Below, piece after piece: positions 1 to 11,798 of a stretch of 64,000 nucleotides of DNA. Below the pieces are notes generated by a model. It had not been told where the DNA came from. It searched no databases and saw nothing but the letters and a program-made list of their open reading frames with translations. This DNA comes from Plutella xylostella. Its lineage: Eukaryota > Arthropoda > Insecta > Lepidoptera > Plutellidae. Within the stretch, counting starts at the first letter, position 1. Every line of letters begins with the position of its first letter. The stretch is taken from NCBI RefSeq assembly GCF_932276165.1, contig NC_063987.1:4898001-4962000 (forward strand), written 5' to 3'. A program made the position numbers and the translations under genes.

Positions 1-1325
1 TATCAGCTATCAAATTTGATTCAACAAAATTTAAATAACAAAAATGTATTCATGTAAAACGAAATGAGCACCTGTATTTGTTATCACCATACTGTCCTCA
101 ATTTGCGCCGTAATTTAACATTTCACAACAAGGATGAAAGTAGGAATTAATTACAAAGTTTAGTAAAGTCCAGCAATTGACCACCTCAGCTCAGACAAAA
201 ACAAAAACTAAACACGCGTAATTTTAGGGCAAGCGATTATGAGCTGTCGGGCGCAGAGGATAGCGCCAGTCGAGCCCCGCACCAACTGGATTCCAACTGA
301 CGCTGGTCGAGGCAGAAAATTGCTAATCAACTGAGCAATTGACACATTCCACGCGCTGAAAGATACAGTGTGATTGATAAAATATCTTGATCCACCCACC
401 GCGCGCGGACGTCTCTTTACAAACAGTATCGCGTGCCAGGTACGAGTCACCACGGCCTTGATAGAGTTCGCCAGTTCGCTGTACTATCGCGCACTGCGCG
501 CTCAGTTTCGACCAGATGCTGACCGGTGACTGTTCTCATTTGAACACAAATGCACCCATGAAGAAACAGAAGAACTCCACAGTGCCAGGATTACCGTTTT
601 CTACTTACCCTGCTTGAAAATATCCATGTCTCGCAAATCTTGTTTACCCGTTCAATTTAAACAGCATATAAAACTAGTTATGTACACTAAAATTATCACA
701 TAATCACAGGTCTTTGTTTTAGAACAACAACATTCAATTTTAATGTGTCGAGGTGTTTCGAGGAAGAAGAAAAACTGGAAATTATTCAACGGAACGGAAA
801 TCGTTTACTTCACTGAGTTTGACGGTTTGGCGATTGACGCAGTAATCATGTGTCATTTTATGACGTTTACTGTCTGTGAAGTAATGCTATGTTGCGTAGG
901 AGCAATAGTGATTCCATAGAAGTAATAAACTAATGATAATAAAAATTTGGATGGCACACACGCAAAATTTTATTCCATTTGGTAAAAATCAATCCAAATC
1001 AATCAAGGGGGAAGGGCTAGGAATAGGGGGATGAGGGGATGCCATATATGACTTCACAGACTACATTATACTAAACATAATCACAGAAGCAAAACAGCTG
1101 ATTTCACTCATCTCACGTCATACATACGTCAACTTATAACCTAAAAATGCTACCATCGCAAACAAAAGCAATAAAAACTTTTCAATTCAAATTCAAAACA
1201 CAATAAAATGCAGTCACCGCAATCTTCTTAAACTGCCTCAGCTTCAGAACTTGTGGATCATCGGAATACCTGTGGATCCGAAAGCCTTTCTATTATGAAT
1301 CTAAAACGACGAACAAGACCCAGCC
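1..1325. other. Upstream region, no supported gene
   Basis: I see no coding exon that can be supported here. A GC-richer block at about 400-560 could be a promoter or untranslated first exon of a gene reading leftward, because it contains TCAGTT-type initiator words on the minus strand. No splice junction or conserved protein confirms that. The last 100 bases or so are the probable 5' leader of the F-box gene that starts at 1326. Confidence 0.3.
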
Positions 1326-4300
1326 ATGTCTGTAATCTCACTGCCAGAGCTACCAGTAGAAGTTTTAGTCAACATATTCATACACCTTCAAATAGGAGAC
1401 CTCCGAAATGTAATGCTCACTTGTAAAACATTCAGGTCATTGGTATTGCATGATACCACAATATGGAAGAACCTATCTCGAGGTAAACTGATTATACAGA
1501 GGTCTTCTAACACATCAAAACGGTAAACCAAACTTCTTGTTGTTTCATGTATTGGTCACAATTGCTTTCATAATTCTGTTTCTAAGAAGTGGTTTATTTC
1601 AGCAATCTCCCAATATCACCATACCACAACTACAGGGACTCACATAATTGGCGATATGGCATATACAAACATGAAGTAAGTATGGTTCTACCTTTTTTGG
1701 CATAAGATTTTTTTGCCTAATCTCGTATTGCATAGTAACGTTTGGTCAAAGTCTCGTTACGCCGAAAATCGTATGGCATAAATCTCGTTTAGTAAAAAGT
1801 TATTTCGCATAACATTGTTTAGCCTAATAATGGTATGGCCAAATCTTGAATAGCCTAATAATGCTATGGCATAGGTTTATACAAAGTAATAATATTCGTT
1901 TGGCTTTAACTTTGACGGAGCGTCTCCCTACATAGCGCAAACTGGTGCCTTGTATTGTTTCCGCTGTTTGGAAAACGCTCCGCTCCGCTTCGCTGCGCTC
2001 CGCTTTGGTTTTGATGAACATGTGCACCTAACACGCTTCTCCTCGCTTTGCTCGTCGTCGCACCTATTTTTAGGTTTCGATCTCATGGGGTTTGTAATAA
2101 TTATATTGGTTGTTAACTTTCAATTTTTTGATCATACAATATCGTGATTTTCGGGATGTATGAGAAAAATACCACAATTTGTACATTTACTACATACTTA
2201 ATATATTATTTATTAAGATAACATTAGGAGAAACAAGATTATACATAGGTATAGACGAACATAAATTTGAGCAAACGAAACTTAGGTGTTTAAAGATTGT
2301 GCCTAAAGAGTTTTAGACGAAACGAGCCTTATGCCACATAAGTCTTGGCAAAGTGATGGTTCGGCCAAAAAAGTTTAGACCATACGAGTTATGCCAAATG
2401 AGTTTTGGTTAATAAAGATTATGCCAGATGAGCGGAACCCAGTAAGTATAAATAGACCATCATTGTAAGTTTTTATTTTGATATTAAATGATAAGTTCAT
2501 AACATACTTTAAATTGTTCCTTACAGGCCATATTAAAGCACAATGAAAACTACATGCCATGGATTCAGTGTGAGGGTGAAAAATATCTGCTTGTGACTGT
2601 CGGGTCGGTGTTGAAATGCGTTTCTCTGGAGAACAGGAGCCACTACATACTGTGGAAACTGGATGTGCCTAAGGTTCTCAGAGGGGATATAAGAACCAAT
2701 GACATATCAAGATTTATACTAAAAAATAATATCTTGGCTTGTGGCAATAGGTGAGAAATACCTACTCATCTTTTTTACTTACCTTATAATTTTGAATTAA
2801 GAGTCTCATATTGTATTTTTCAAACTTGAGGCATTACAAACAGTTACCATGATTTCAAATCTCCCACTTGCACTTATGATTTGTGTTCAAATATGACTAA
2901 GTGTGAGCAAGAGAGGTCTATCAAGATGGTTGCATGTTTATCATCATAAAATCATAAACATTCTTGAGTCTAATAAAAAACCTTCTTATATTGTCACCAA
3001 AAGAGCATTTATATTTCTAGAGATGGCTGTGTAGCAGTATACAGAGTGAACAATATTCGGGAGAAGCCTACCTTGCTCAAGCACATTGAGGATTGCCACG
3101 AGGATGGCGCGGTGGAGGTGTCTGCCGTGGAGGTGATCAACAAACACCTCCCCTGCGTGATCACCGCCTCCAGTAACAGCCAACAACTGAAGTTCTGGCA
3201 CTGGGAGTGCAATGATGCTGGATATGGTAAGAGGGAATAAGATATTAATATAGAAATCTGTTGTTAGGTTTTTTTTTTTTTTTTTTTATATGTGGGGACA
3301 TCTCACACACGGCCATCCGACCCCAAGCTAGGCAGAACCTGTGTTATGGGTGTCGGACAGCTGATATATCTACACAAATACATAGATAGATAGATAGATA
3401 GATACTAAATATAAATATCAACACCCAAGACCCGAGAACAAATATCTGTGTTTAAACAAATATCTGCCCCAGCCGGGAATCGAACCCGGGACCTTCGGCT
3501 CAGTAGTCAGGGTCACTAACCACTACGCCATTCGGTCGTCTGTTACTATCAACAGATTGAAAACACTGCTTTATAGTACTTTCGGGTTTCATTACCACTT
3601 TTAAAATTTCATGTATGCATACATTACCGCCCTTTAGACAAACACAACAATGCTTAACACGTCATGCGCCATCTGTGGATAAAATTATGTAACCCGCGTA
3701 TGCTGAAACCACCGTATACTCACTGCAAAATACACTAGTCTGAAACCACTCTCACTTACTGCTATTTATTCCAGATGCCAGAGACATTACCCTGTTCGAG
3801 AGTGTTGGCCTCAGATGCCTAGCAGTGGACGAGGCGCAAGAGAGGGTGGCTGTTGGACCGAACGGGAGCGACCAGCCAGTGATACTTGATGTAGAGACGT
3901 ATGTTTTTTTTTTGTATGTGTCATTGAGACTTAAATTATAGCTTTAATTAGTAATGTGCTTCCTGGAAAGTCCTTGGGTAAGTACTTGGTACTAAACTTG
4001 TAGGTAGGTAGGCATATGCATGCGTAAGGTGAGAAAAAACCCGATGAAAGTGGTTGAAAGTAGAAAAGTAGTTATTCCGGTCTATTGCAGGAGAAAGGCA
4101 TTCATAAATGCAACATGCGCCGTTATTATAAACCCAATATGGTAATCCTTTTACAATACAAAAATGTAGTGCTGTTAGTATGGAGGTTTTACTAGCGCCA
4201 TCTATGATTTAGTTCTTTTTTTTAAATGATCTGTCAGAAAACCTCCCATTATCATTTTTTACACTCATATTTTTGGTTAAAAGTAACATTTTTCTTCTCA

Positions 4301-7300
4301 GTGGTGCCCAGCTAACGACGCCAGCCTCTCAGTTGAACTTGAAGCGGGCCGTCCGCGACGTGCAATGGCGCGACGCCAGCACCGTGGTGTGGGTCACGCA
4401 CTCCGGCCTGTTACAGTATCTGGATGTTAGGACTGATCGAGTTGTGAGTCTATTGTATTATATTTGCATTCTACAGGCTGTTGCAAAATGGGTGTAGGTA
4501 CTAAGCCGAAAAGGGGTGACTCTGTAGTTGTATTTTTGATATTCGTTTAGATGAGCTTGTTATTATTTATCATCGTTGTATGTTTTTTTTACAGGTGTAC
4601 AAAGTCACGGACCCATTCCAGTGTTCCCTCTACTGCGTTAAAACTGACGGCAGGAACGCCATCGTTGTGGGGTCGTCAGAATATTCGCGCTGTGTGCTGT
4701 TCGATATCAGGAATGCGGCCAGCCATGTGCAGGTAATTTGTCTTCACAACAGCTATTTACAATGGGAGGTTTTCTGAAAAAAATAAACAAATCATAGATG
4801 GCGCTAGTAAAACCTTCATACTGACACACTTTTTTTTATAGGAGGGTTTTCATATGAAGGTGATAGCAGAGCCATCTATGATTTAATTTGTTTTTTATGA
4901 GCTATCAAAAAAGCTCTAATTTTACATGGATCGTTTTTTGCCCCCTTTTTTTTTTTTTTAAAATCATTTATTTATCCCAATTACATGTTTTTACTTAATT
5001 CTATCTAGCCACTATCGGAAACCACTAGGTTTATCTGTAGCAGCGAGTGTTACTGGCAGAAAGTTACTAATTACTTAACTAATTTAAACGAAACAGAGTT
5101 ACATTACCTACTTAAGTATCTAACAATTAACTTATATATTACAGTTCCTAGATGTCTTATTTTTAACAAGAAAATCTTTTATCTTACTTTTATACTTATG
5201 AATATTGCTATTTATATATAGATTCTGAAGGTCGTTAGGAAGTTCGTTGACAATATCCGGCAAAAAATACATCCATATCCTAGTTCCATAAGTGTTATTA
5301 TATCTAGGCAATGTATACATGGGCATATAACTTAGCTTACGTAGTCTAGTAGGACGTTCCTTTTTTTTCAGGAATGTTTTATTACAGTCTTCCTCGATAA
5401 GCGTTTGTAATTTTAGTTTGTCGTATATATCTAAGACTTTACAATAATGGAATAGGTTAATTTTGTTTTTCTTATATTCTAACATGATTTTATTAGGAAC
5501 AATTACTTTTAATATACTTTTTTGGAGCTTATAAATCTTTTCTAAGTGTGTTTTGTATGTTTTTCCGTAGCTACTTAAACCATACCCTATTATTGAATCA
5601 GCCATCGCCATATAGATAAGTCTCAATATGTTAAATGGAACTTTATATTTGAGAATAGCCATTTTACCTAACAGTGCTCTGAGCTTGGTACAGACGTGGT
5701 TTACATGCGGCTCCCAGTTAAAACGCTGGTCTATTATCAATCCTAGGTACTTATGTTGTTGGACCACCTCTAATGAAATGCAATTACAATTAGTATTTTT
5801 TGTGTGGAAGCATTGGTGCTCGTGTGCTGTGATAATAGGTTGTATGTCATAGGTGTTGTGCGATGAACGTATATGTACCACCTTTGTTTTGCTTGCATTG
5901 ATAACAAGCCCCGCGTCGTGAGCCCATTTGCATAATAGGTCATAGTTTTTTTGCATGGACCGCTCCGCTATTTTTAGGTCTTTGTGGGCGATGACCAAGC
6001 ATGTATCGTCCGCAAATTGGTAGACAGAGCCTTCGGTAATTATGTTACACATGTCATTGACATAAAATAAATATTCTAATGGAGCTAATATGGATCCCTG
6101 CGCAGTTCCTACAGTGGTAGGTATCATATTACTGAGCTGCTCTGATATTTTTACCGTCGTGAAGCGACCGCAGTGATAATTTTTTATCCATTTTAGAAAT
6201 GGCCCCTGTATACCGTTTTGTTCTAATTTGTTGTATAAGGTTTCGTATTCTATGGTATCGAAGGCCTTACTAAAATCGATAAAAGTGGTTAAAACATGTT
6301 TTTTGTTATTTAAGTGTTCGTTAACTTCGTTAGTAAATTTTGCTAATAATTGAGTTGTACTTTTATTTTTTTGAAAGCCGTGTTGGTTATTATTTATTAT
6401 ATTGTTTTTTCTAATATAGTTATTTATTTGTGTACCAAAGTATTTTTCAATAATCTTATCTATACTGGACAAGATAGTGATAGGTCTATAATTATTAGTG
6501 TCGGTTTTTATTCCGTTTTTGAATATTGGTCTTATGATACCGATTTTTATTTTGTCCGGGTATATAGATGTTTCTATACACTGGTTAATCAGGTGAGTAA
6601 TAGTGGGAACCAGCTCATTAGATATGCTTTGTATATCGCATACTCTGATACCATCTATGCCGGGACTTTTTTTTGTATTTAAGTGTTTAATTATTCTTTC
6701 CGTGATCTCATTAGTAGCATTGTATATTTTTATGCATCTATCTGTGATATTTGTGTGATTGTTGTTATCTAACAGTGGTATTTTACAGTTTAGGCAGATT
6801 TTTTTAACATTATTACTGAATTCCTTAGCAAACATATTAGTTAAGTTAGTGACATTCGTTTGGAATGCCTTACATATTATGTCATCAACTGAATAAGAAA
6901 TTTTACCACATAATCTGTTTATTATTTGCCAGATTTGTTTGGTATTTTTAAAGTTATTGCTTATTTCCTGTCGTGTAAAATTATTTTTAATTAAATTAGT
7001 GTATGCTATGGTTTTATTCCTGTAATTATTATATATTAATCTATTTTTTGCGTCGCTTTGATCCTTTTTCCATATTTTATAAAGTTCATCTCTTTTTTTA
7101 CACATATATATTAGTTTTTTATCGATCCACATACATTTTTTTCGTTTACTATCATAATTAAGCTTGACACTGTACTTACATTTCTCATAAGCTAAAGTAA
7201 ATTTATCAATAATAAAGTTAAGTATGTCGTTGGGGTTTTTCATTTCCAGTGTTGAACTCCAATCGATATTTTTAAGTTCAAGTTTAAGTTTTTGATGATT

Positions 7301-8001
7301 AAGTTTAGTTACCGTCTTATTCGCTGTAGGTGACGGGGTAAAAAGCGTATTGTCTTTTATCAGGCAACCGGTTATACAATGATCAGCTGGGGCGATGTTG
7401 ATAACGGCTGTGTGCACGTCGCAGTTACCTACGCTACGCATAAAAATATGGTCAATACAAGATTTCGTTATAATATCACCCTTTTTTTCTATCCGTGTGT
7501 ATTGAGTGATACCGCATTCCATACCTAATTCACTTAACTTGTTTAAATACTGATTTCGTTGCATATTAATTTTTTTTAAAAAATTAATATGCAACGAAAA
7601 AAAATTCTGCTCTGGCTAGTTGCTGAGTTTGGAGAGGCTATTTCTGTGCACTGTGCAGCCCTGTTCTGTGAAAGTGTATTGAACTTGAAATACTCATGCC
7701 AATATATTACTTATTATGGCAATAATAATGGTGGATACAGATGAAGGCTTATCTTATAATTCGTATTCGAAAGATACAGTACGTTCGTGAAATGTACTGT
7801 ATCTTTAATTTATCATACTTATGTATTTTCCAGATGTACTTCACACAGAAAAAGTGTTCACCGATCTACAGTTTAGACTTCGACACTTCCACGCTCATAG
7901 CGGCGGCAGACAGGAGCGTCACGGCGCTACGCTTCAACAATAACACGAAGTGGGCTACCGTACGAGACTACTCTCAGACATTTGAAGTTGTCAGAAGATA
8001 A
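1326..8001 (+). CDS. Fbxw4: F-box/WD-repeat protein, FBXW4 (dactylin)-like
   Basis: Likely substrate receptor of an SCF (Skp1-cullin-F-box) ubiquitin ligase. Eight exons join in frame into 423 residues: 1326-1522, 1603-1675, 2527-2750, 3021-3226, 3775-3898, 4302-4443, 4595-4732 and 7834-8001, all with GT..AG introns. Residues about 5-45 form the F-box (LPELPVEVLVNIFIHL followed by LTCKTFRSLV). The rest is a WD-type beta-propeller with FBXW4-like stretches: a SHNWRYG segment, MPWIQCEGE, DPFQCSLYCVKTDG and SPIYSLDFD. Length is close to the vertebrate family member. The introns have been invaded: a 757 bp TIR element in intron 2, a SINE in intron 4 and a 2.6 kb LINE in intron 7. The start is the only ATG in frame before the F-box. 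The propeller is divergent, so individual WD blades are not clear by eye. Confidence 0.88.
1684..2440. mobile_element. 757 bp TIR element with 9 bp target duplication, copy 1 (MULE-like MITE?)
   Basis: The element begins GGTTCTACC and ends GGAACCC, with imperfect inverted ends (GGTTCTACC...GGCATAAG against GGGTTCCGCTC...GGCATAA). It is flanked by the perfect 9 bp duplication AGTAAGTAT at 1675-1683 and 2441-2449. A second copy of identical length lies at 38937-39693 with its own 9 bp duplication, AGTAAACCT, so the borders are firm. Both ends are built from degenerate repeats of a GGCATAA..TCTCGTTT word of about 20 bp. There is no transposase. A 9 bp duplication suits the Mutator/MULE group, but that assignment is inference. 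It sits at the 5' splice site of Fbxw4 intron 2. Confidence 0.85.
3289..3540 (-). mobile_element. tRNA-derived SINE, copy 1
   Basis: Read on the minus strand, this has a tRNA-like head with A box (TGGCGTAGTGGTTAGTG) and B box (GGTTCGATTCCC). A conserved body follows that includes AGCTTGGGGTCGGATGGCCG, then a tail that appears as a poly-T run at about 3270-3288 on the plus strand. Two more full copies are at 40009-40255 (same strand) and 52762-53007 (opposite strand). It lies in intron 4 of the F-box gene and is not a functional tRNA. Confidence 0.88.
4178..4905. repeat. Short inverted repeat family around F-box exons 6-7
   Basis: A 33 bp unit at 4178-4210 (AGTATGGAGGTTTTACTAGC and following) recurs in inverted orientation at 4791-4824. 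A third, partial and diverged, direct unit with GCCATCTATGATTTA is near 4865-4895. Together they look like the remains of a small foldback element whose arms bracket exons 6 and 7. No coding capacity is seen. Confidence 0.5.
4945..7577 (-). mobile_element. 5'-truncated non-LTR retrotransposon (LINE)
   Basis: One open frame of 820 codons (7594 down to 5132, minus strand) holds the C-terminal end of an APE-type endonuclease (CIDHIFMR, APADHC). It is followed by a full reverse transcriptase: SPGIDGI, NNYRPITILS, HGFQKNKSTTQL, FIDFSKAFDTI, GSILAPLEYLFY and the catalytic box FADD. The poly-A tail shows as a plus-strand T run near 4947-4960. The frame is unbroken, so insertion is recent, but the 5' part (rest of the endonuclease, ORF1) is missing. 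It lies in intron 7 of the F-box gene, antisense to it. Clade is not certain; it looks jockey/Daphne-like. Confidence 0.9.
7554..7599. repeat. Near-perfect palindrome at the LINE 5' end
   Basis: Arms of 22 bp (TTTCGTTGCATATTAATTTT at the left, its complement at the right) meet around 7577 with a spacer of about 2 nt. The left arm is LINE sequence. The right arm is an inverted copy of it placed just outside the truncated 5' end, as expected if the growing cDNA snapped back and primed on itself during integration. Confidence 0.75.
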
Positions 8002-8068
8002 ATTTATCGTTAGAATTTATTTCATTTTGTAGGGTATTTACTTTAGTTAAGTACTTTCGTAAAGCGAA

Positions 8069-8074
8069 AATAAA
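8069..8074 (+). terminator. Polyadenylation signal AATAAA, F-box gene
   Basis: Canonical AATAAA 68 bp after the stop codon of the F-box gene, before the next gene starts at 8494 on the same strand. Confidence 0.6.
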
Positions 8075-8493
8075 CAAAACAAAACGCCATGAAACCATTA
8101 TATTATTGTAAAGATATGAATATATTTTCAATTCAAATGAACAATGTATTTTTCTATAAAATTAAGCTCTTGTCTCCCTTGAGTAAGATGAGTTTCAGCT
8201 TGACCCTAGCCAAAGCCCTTTCAAAGTCTCAATGATACTGTCACCGGCACTCACCGTCTTCATTATTCTGAGTATTGCGAGCATGTGCGTTGCTAAACGC
8301 AAGTTACACAACAAGTCTGTCAGTGTCAACTGTCAAAAATCAGCTGTCAACTGTCATGTCTGTTATCACATCACAAAAATATTGTGTGAATTTTGAATTT
8401 TATATCCTAAATTTAATTTTGCCATGGACTGAGAAATATAGCAATTACCTTTACCACTAACTCAAACTAGGTACCATCCCAATTTTAGTCACA

Positions 8494-11400
8494 ATGTTTC
8501 GAAGCAGTCTCCTCTCGTTGGTTAGAAACCTCCGTAGAACCCCTAGAAAGACAATAATAACCAAAATCCGCAACCACGCGCCGGTGCCTTTAGCTTTTAT
8601 CTCCACCGTTTACTGTGATATAAAGAATGAAGAGAGCATAGACGCTAATGATGAAATGGCATGGGATGAAGACAAACTAGGCCACGAGTTCCTGATCCGC
8701 CAAGCGACCACAGTCAACGTTAATGCAGCTACACAACTACTTACAGTCACCTTAGTCGCTATTCAAGACACAAGTGAGAGGTAAACACACCTAATTCAAC
8801 CTTCATATTAACTCAGAATCAGTTTTTAGAATATTTTTAATTTATTTATTTCAGAAAGTTGTGAACAATATTGTAGTCAATGTTTGATACCTACATTTTC
8901 AAAATTTATCCCTCCATATGAGTGCTTAATTAAGTTGCTACAAGGTTATTGTATGACCAAACGCTTATATTTTTAGATTGCGAGATGTGCTATCTAAAGA
9001 GATTACTCTAGTGCAACAAGCCATGGAGTGGGGTGAAGACGGCACTCCGCCACATCACTGGGACCAGCTGGTGGCCTTGCGAGGGGCTCTCAGTGACCTC
9101 AAACATAACTTAAGAACTTTGATTAGTAAGTATATTTAATGTATTTCTATAATTAACAAAATAAAAAACTATGTGCAAATGTAAATTTATTTCTACACAA
9201 ATTGCACTTACCATTCAAATACTTTACCGATATTTTCGTTTTAAGAAATTTTGTTAAATTGGTTTGCTTGTACTTTACCTTTATAGAACTATTCACTGAT
9301 TTTTTGTTTTCTTACAGGCTACATGGATTATGCAGAAAAAATTGCCACAGTAGCTGCAGAGATATCATACTTATCCGGAAACATTGCTGCTTCAGATGCC
9401 ATTTGTGAGAGAATAGATCATGCATGCAGGTAAAGTGCAAAACTAAACTGTAAAATAGTATACATATTTATTTGCTTAGGATACCTTGCTTTCTATATAT
9501 AATCAGGAGTTAATGAAGAATGGATGTACACACGGCAACGTCAAATGGTTGGCAGGGCACACTAACGTAGTGTATGTGTGCACACTAACGTTGTCTATGT
9601 GTGCATAAACGCAGAAATCGGTTTACACACCAGTAACAAACCACACACACACACAACAGCACAAACGAGTTTGCGCGTAGGCAAACGCCCGTATACCAGC
9701 TGTGACATAAAAATATCAACCGGTAGTGTTAGTGAAATAGTTATAAAATTGATGTGAAGCAAAATTTCACTACCTGTGTCTATACACTTCGTAGCTCATT
9801 GGTAGAATGTTAGACTAATGAAACATAGGTCGTGAGTTCGAGTCCACGGATGGTTATTTTTATTTAACTTAATTCAAATTTTGCGTTCATTTAAACGCTT
9901 TTGAGTATAAAATTAATATATTTGAAACTGACAAATGACTACAAGCTGCATAGCTGTCGACTATTTCTCTTCGCCAAAAATATATGATTCGTTCTTCATT
10001 TGAGAATTAAAACCATTCTACCCTCATACAATATGAATAAACGAAATTTGTTTTTAGTTTTAGTGACAATTCACCTCTGCGTCTGCAAAGTGATTCACTT
10101 TGTGATTTGTCAATTTAATTAATTACTCTTCGCAGTCACTATGGAAAGTCACTTAACCATGTTCAAAAAGGCGGAGATAATCGTATTTATATGAACAAAA
10201 CATTACAATTAGTGAAATCGCAAGACGTTTAACGGTAAGTAACATAGAATTGCAAATATTTTATTTGACTGTTACAATATTTGTATTTGTATAAGCTAAG
10301 TATTTGTTTTTTTTTGTTTGCAGAGGAGAACTGTTCAATTATGGGTTCACCGATACGCAGATTCGGGACAGTAGTCGTCTATACGGATGCATCAACACGC
10401 CATCGAGAAATCGTAGCTGCACATAGCGCTGATCCGTTCTGCAGCACCCGTTCTACGGCCACAACACATAATCTATCCCTACAAACCGTACGGGTTCACT
10501 TGCGTGCTGCTGGGTTGCGGTGTCGGAGGCCGACGAAGAAAACTGCTCTAACCGATCGTCAAAACAGAGTGCGTTTTGCGACTGACTATTTTTAACTTTG
10601 ATTGGTGCAACAATGTGGTGATATTTAGTGATGAAAAGTCCTTTAAATCAGACAAGGATGGACGTAAGATATTATGGCGAAAAAGTGGTGAAAATTATAG
10701 TTAGTGGGGTTAGCTCAGTAATTTATATTTTTTCCATTTGTATAAGATTTTAGTTATTTTGTTAAATATTTATTATTATTTACAATTATGGGTAAGCCAA
10801 TGTGTTTATGATGTTATTGTTATACTGAGGTTGGAATAAGTTATCTTATTTCTAGCTAATTAACATGTTGATTCATATAACTAATGACTTGCCTATTTAC
10901 TTTAGTAAAACAGCCAGTCCATCCTTTTCTGATGTTTATTATGATTTAAAACTGCTAATTGAAAATTTTCTTTATTAATATAAACTAAAACTATGTTTTA
11001 AAACGGAAAACAACAAAAACGTAACATCCTTAATGTTTATGTTACGGCAAGAATAAATTTGGTAATTTTAACACTTAATAACTTGTTTCATTTACTTTCT
11101 GTGTTGCTTTTATTCGTATATACTACAGTAATATTATTAACCATATTAAAAATAAATTAAATCTATAAAAAAAAAACAAAAAGGAATATTGTAAGTTCAG
11201 TGGGATTTGAACCACCATACCGATTAATGTAAGTCTTGTATCATACCAACTGAGCCATTCAATCTATTACAATGCCTCGCAAAATTTTGCTTCATATCAT
11301 AAAAACAATGAATCATTGTCACTGGCACAACTACATGCTTACAATATCCGTGTGTGGGTTGCCCAGAACTAAATAATTACGTCGACGTCGCCGACACACA

Positions 11401-11798
11401 CATACACTACCTACGTTAGTGTGCCCTGCCAACCATTTAACGTTGCCGTGTGTACATTAAATAGTGATTTGCGAACAAGAGTGTTTTAAGACATGCTAGG
11501 TCATCAAGATAAACTTGATAATAGGCATAAAATATTAATTTAAAACTCTGTCCTCAGCCTCAGCCTTCTTCACTTAACCACTTACCTCACCATACAAGTA
11601 AGACTGTACTTAAATACAATAATGGTTTACATTTCCAGAGCATACAAGGCACAGAAGCAAAAAGTAGATGAGCTGCAACTAGAAAGCCTGGAGCTGCAGC
11701 AGAAAGCAATCATTCATGCACCTCACCTCGAAGACAAGATCATAGACAAGGAACCAATACAGGACTCTAAGAACAAGGCCTGCTTTGATAAAAAATAA
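8494..11798 (+). CDS. DIABLO/Smac-like mitochondrial IAP-binding protein
   Basis: Four exons (8494-8780, 8977-9125, 9318-9429, 11639-11798) join in frame into 235 residues, close to the usual size of DIABLO. Known members are mitochondrial intermembrane proteins that, once released, bind inhibitor-of-apoptosis proteins through a processed N-terminus. Residues 1-30 are basic and Ser/Leu-rich without acidic residues, a plausible mitochondrial targeting peptide. Residues about 65-220 form the long helical bundle of the family (EFLIRQATTVNVNAATQLL, then LRDVLSKEI, SYMDYAEKIATVAAEISYLS, KAQKQKVDELQLESLELQQK). The mature Ala-Val-Pro-Ile-type motif is not obvious; candidates are Ala within HAPVPLAFI. 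Intron 3 holds a complete Tc1/mariner-type element. The gene is named by overall pattern, since helical proteins of this kind diverge quickly. Confidence 0.7.
9787..9853 (+). other. tRNA-like sequence in left arm of Tc1-type element
   Basis: A-box-like TAGCTCATTGGTAGAATG and B-box-like GAGTTCGAGTCC are spaced as in a tRNA, with a CTAAT-containing anticodon-loop-like stretch between them. The D and T stems are only partly paired and no good acceptor stem forms, so it is a degenerate tRNA-like unit rather than a working tRNA gene. The same sequence is at 21806-21872 in the second element copy. Confidence 0.55.
11196..11262 (-). other. tRNA-like sequence in right arm of Tc1-type element
   Basis: On the minus strand, GGCTCAGTTGGTATGATAC (A-box-like) and GGTTCAAATCCCAC (B-box-like) are spaced as in a tRNA. 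It is inverted relative to the left tRNA-like unit and at a similar distance from the element end. It is partly diverged from the left unit. The equivalent in copy 2 is at about 23339-23406. Confidence 0.55.

Larger units (their letters stand above)
9529..11452. mobile_element. Tc1/mariner-type element, copy 1, defective
   Basis: The terminal inverted repeats are long (CACACGGCAACGTYAAATGG, then TTGGCAGGGCACACTAACGT) and are flanked by TA at 9527-9528 and 11453-11454. The inside keeps remnants of a Tc1-type transposase: a helix-turn-helix stretch (TRHREIVAAHSADPF, LSLQTVRVHLRAAGL) and, in another frame, a DDE-type segment VVIFSDEKSFKSDKDG. The frames are broken, so it is non-autonomous. Both subterminal regions contain tRNA-like sequences. 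A second copy is at 21548-23599. It sits in intron 3 of the DIABLO-like gene. Confidence 0.87.

Noticed and set aside
1824..2147. Identical small frames in two places (also 39077-39400)
   Set aside because: They lie inside the two copies of the 757 bp repeat and are duplicated with it; no codon conservation beyond overall repeat identity.
3480..3540. tRNA gene suggested by perfect A and B boxes
   Set aside because: It is the head of a dispersed SINE with a conserved tail and poly-A, present at three sites; the tRNA fold is incomplete.
6350..6682. 110-codon plus-strand frame
   Set aside because: Antisense to the reverse transcriptase of the LINE.
5132..7594. The long frame as a host gene
   Set aside because: All motifs are those of a non-LTR reverse transcriptase with poly-A tail and truncated 5' end.
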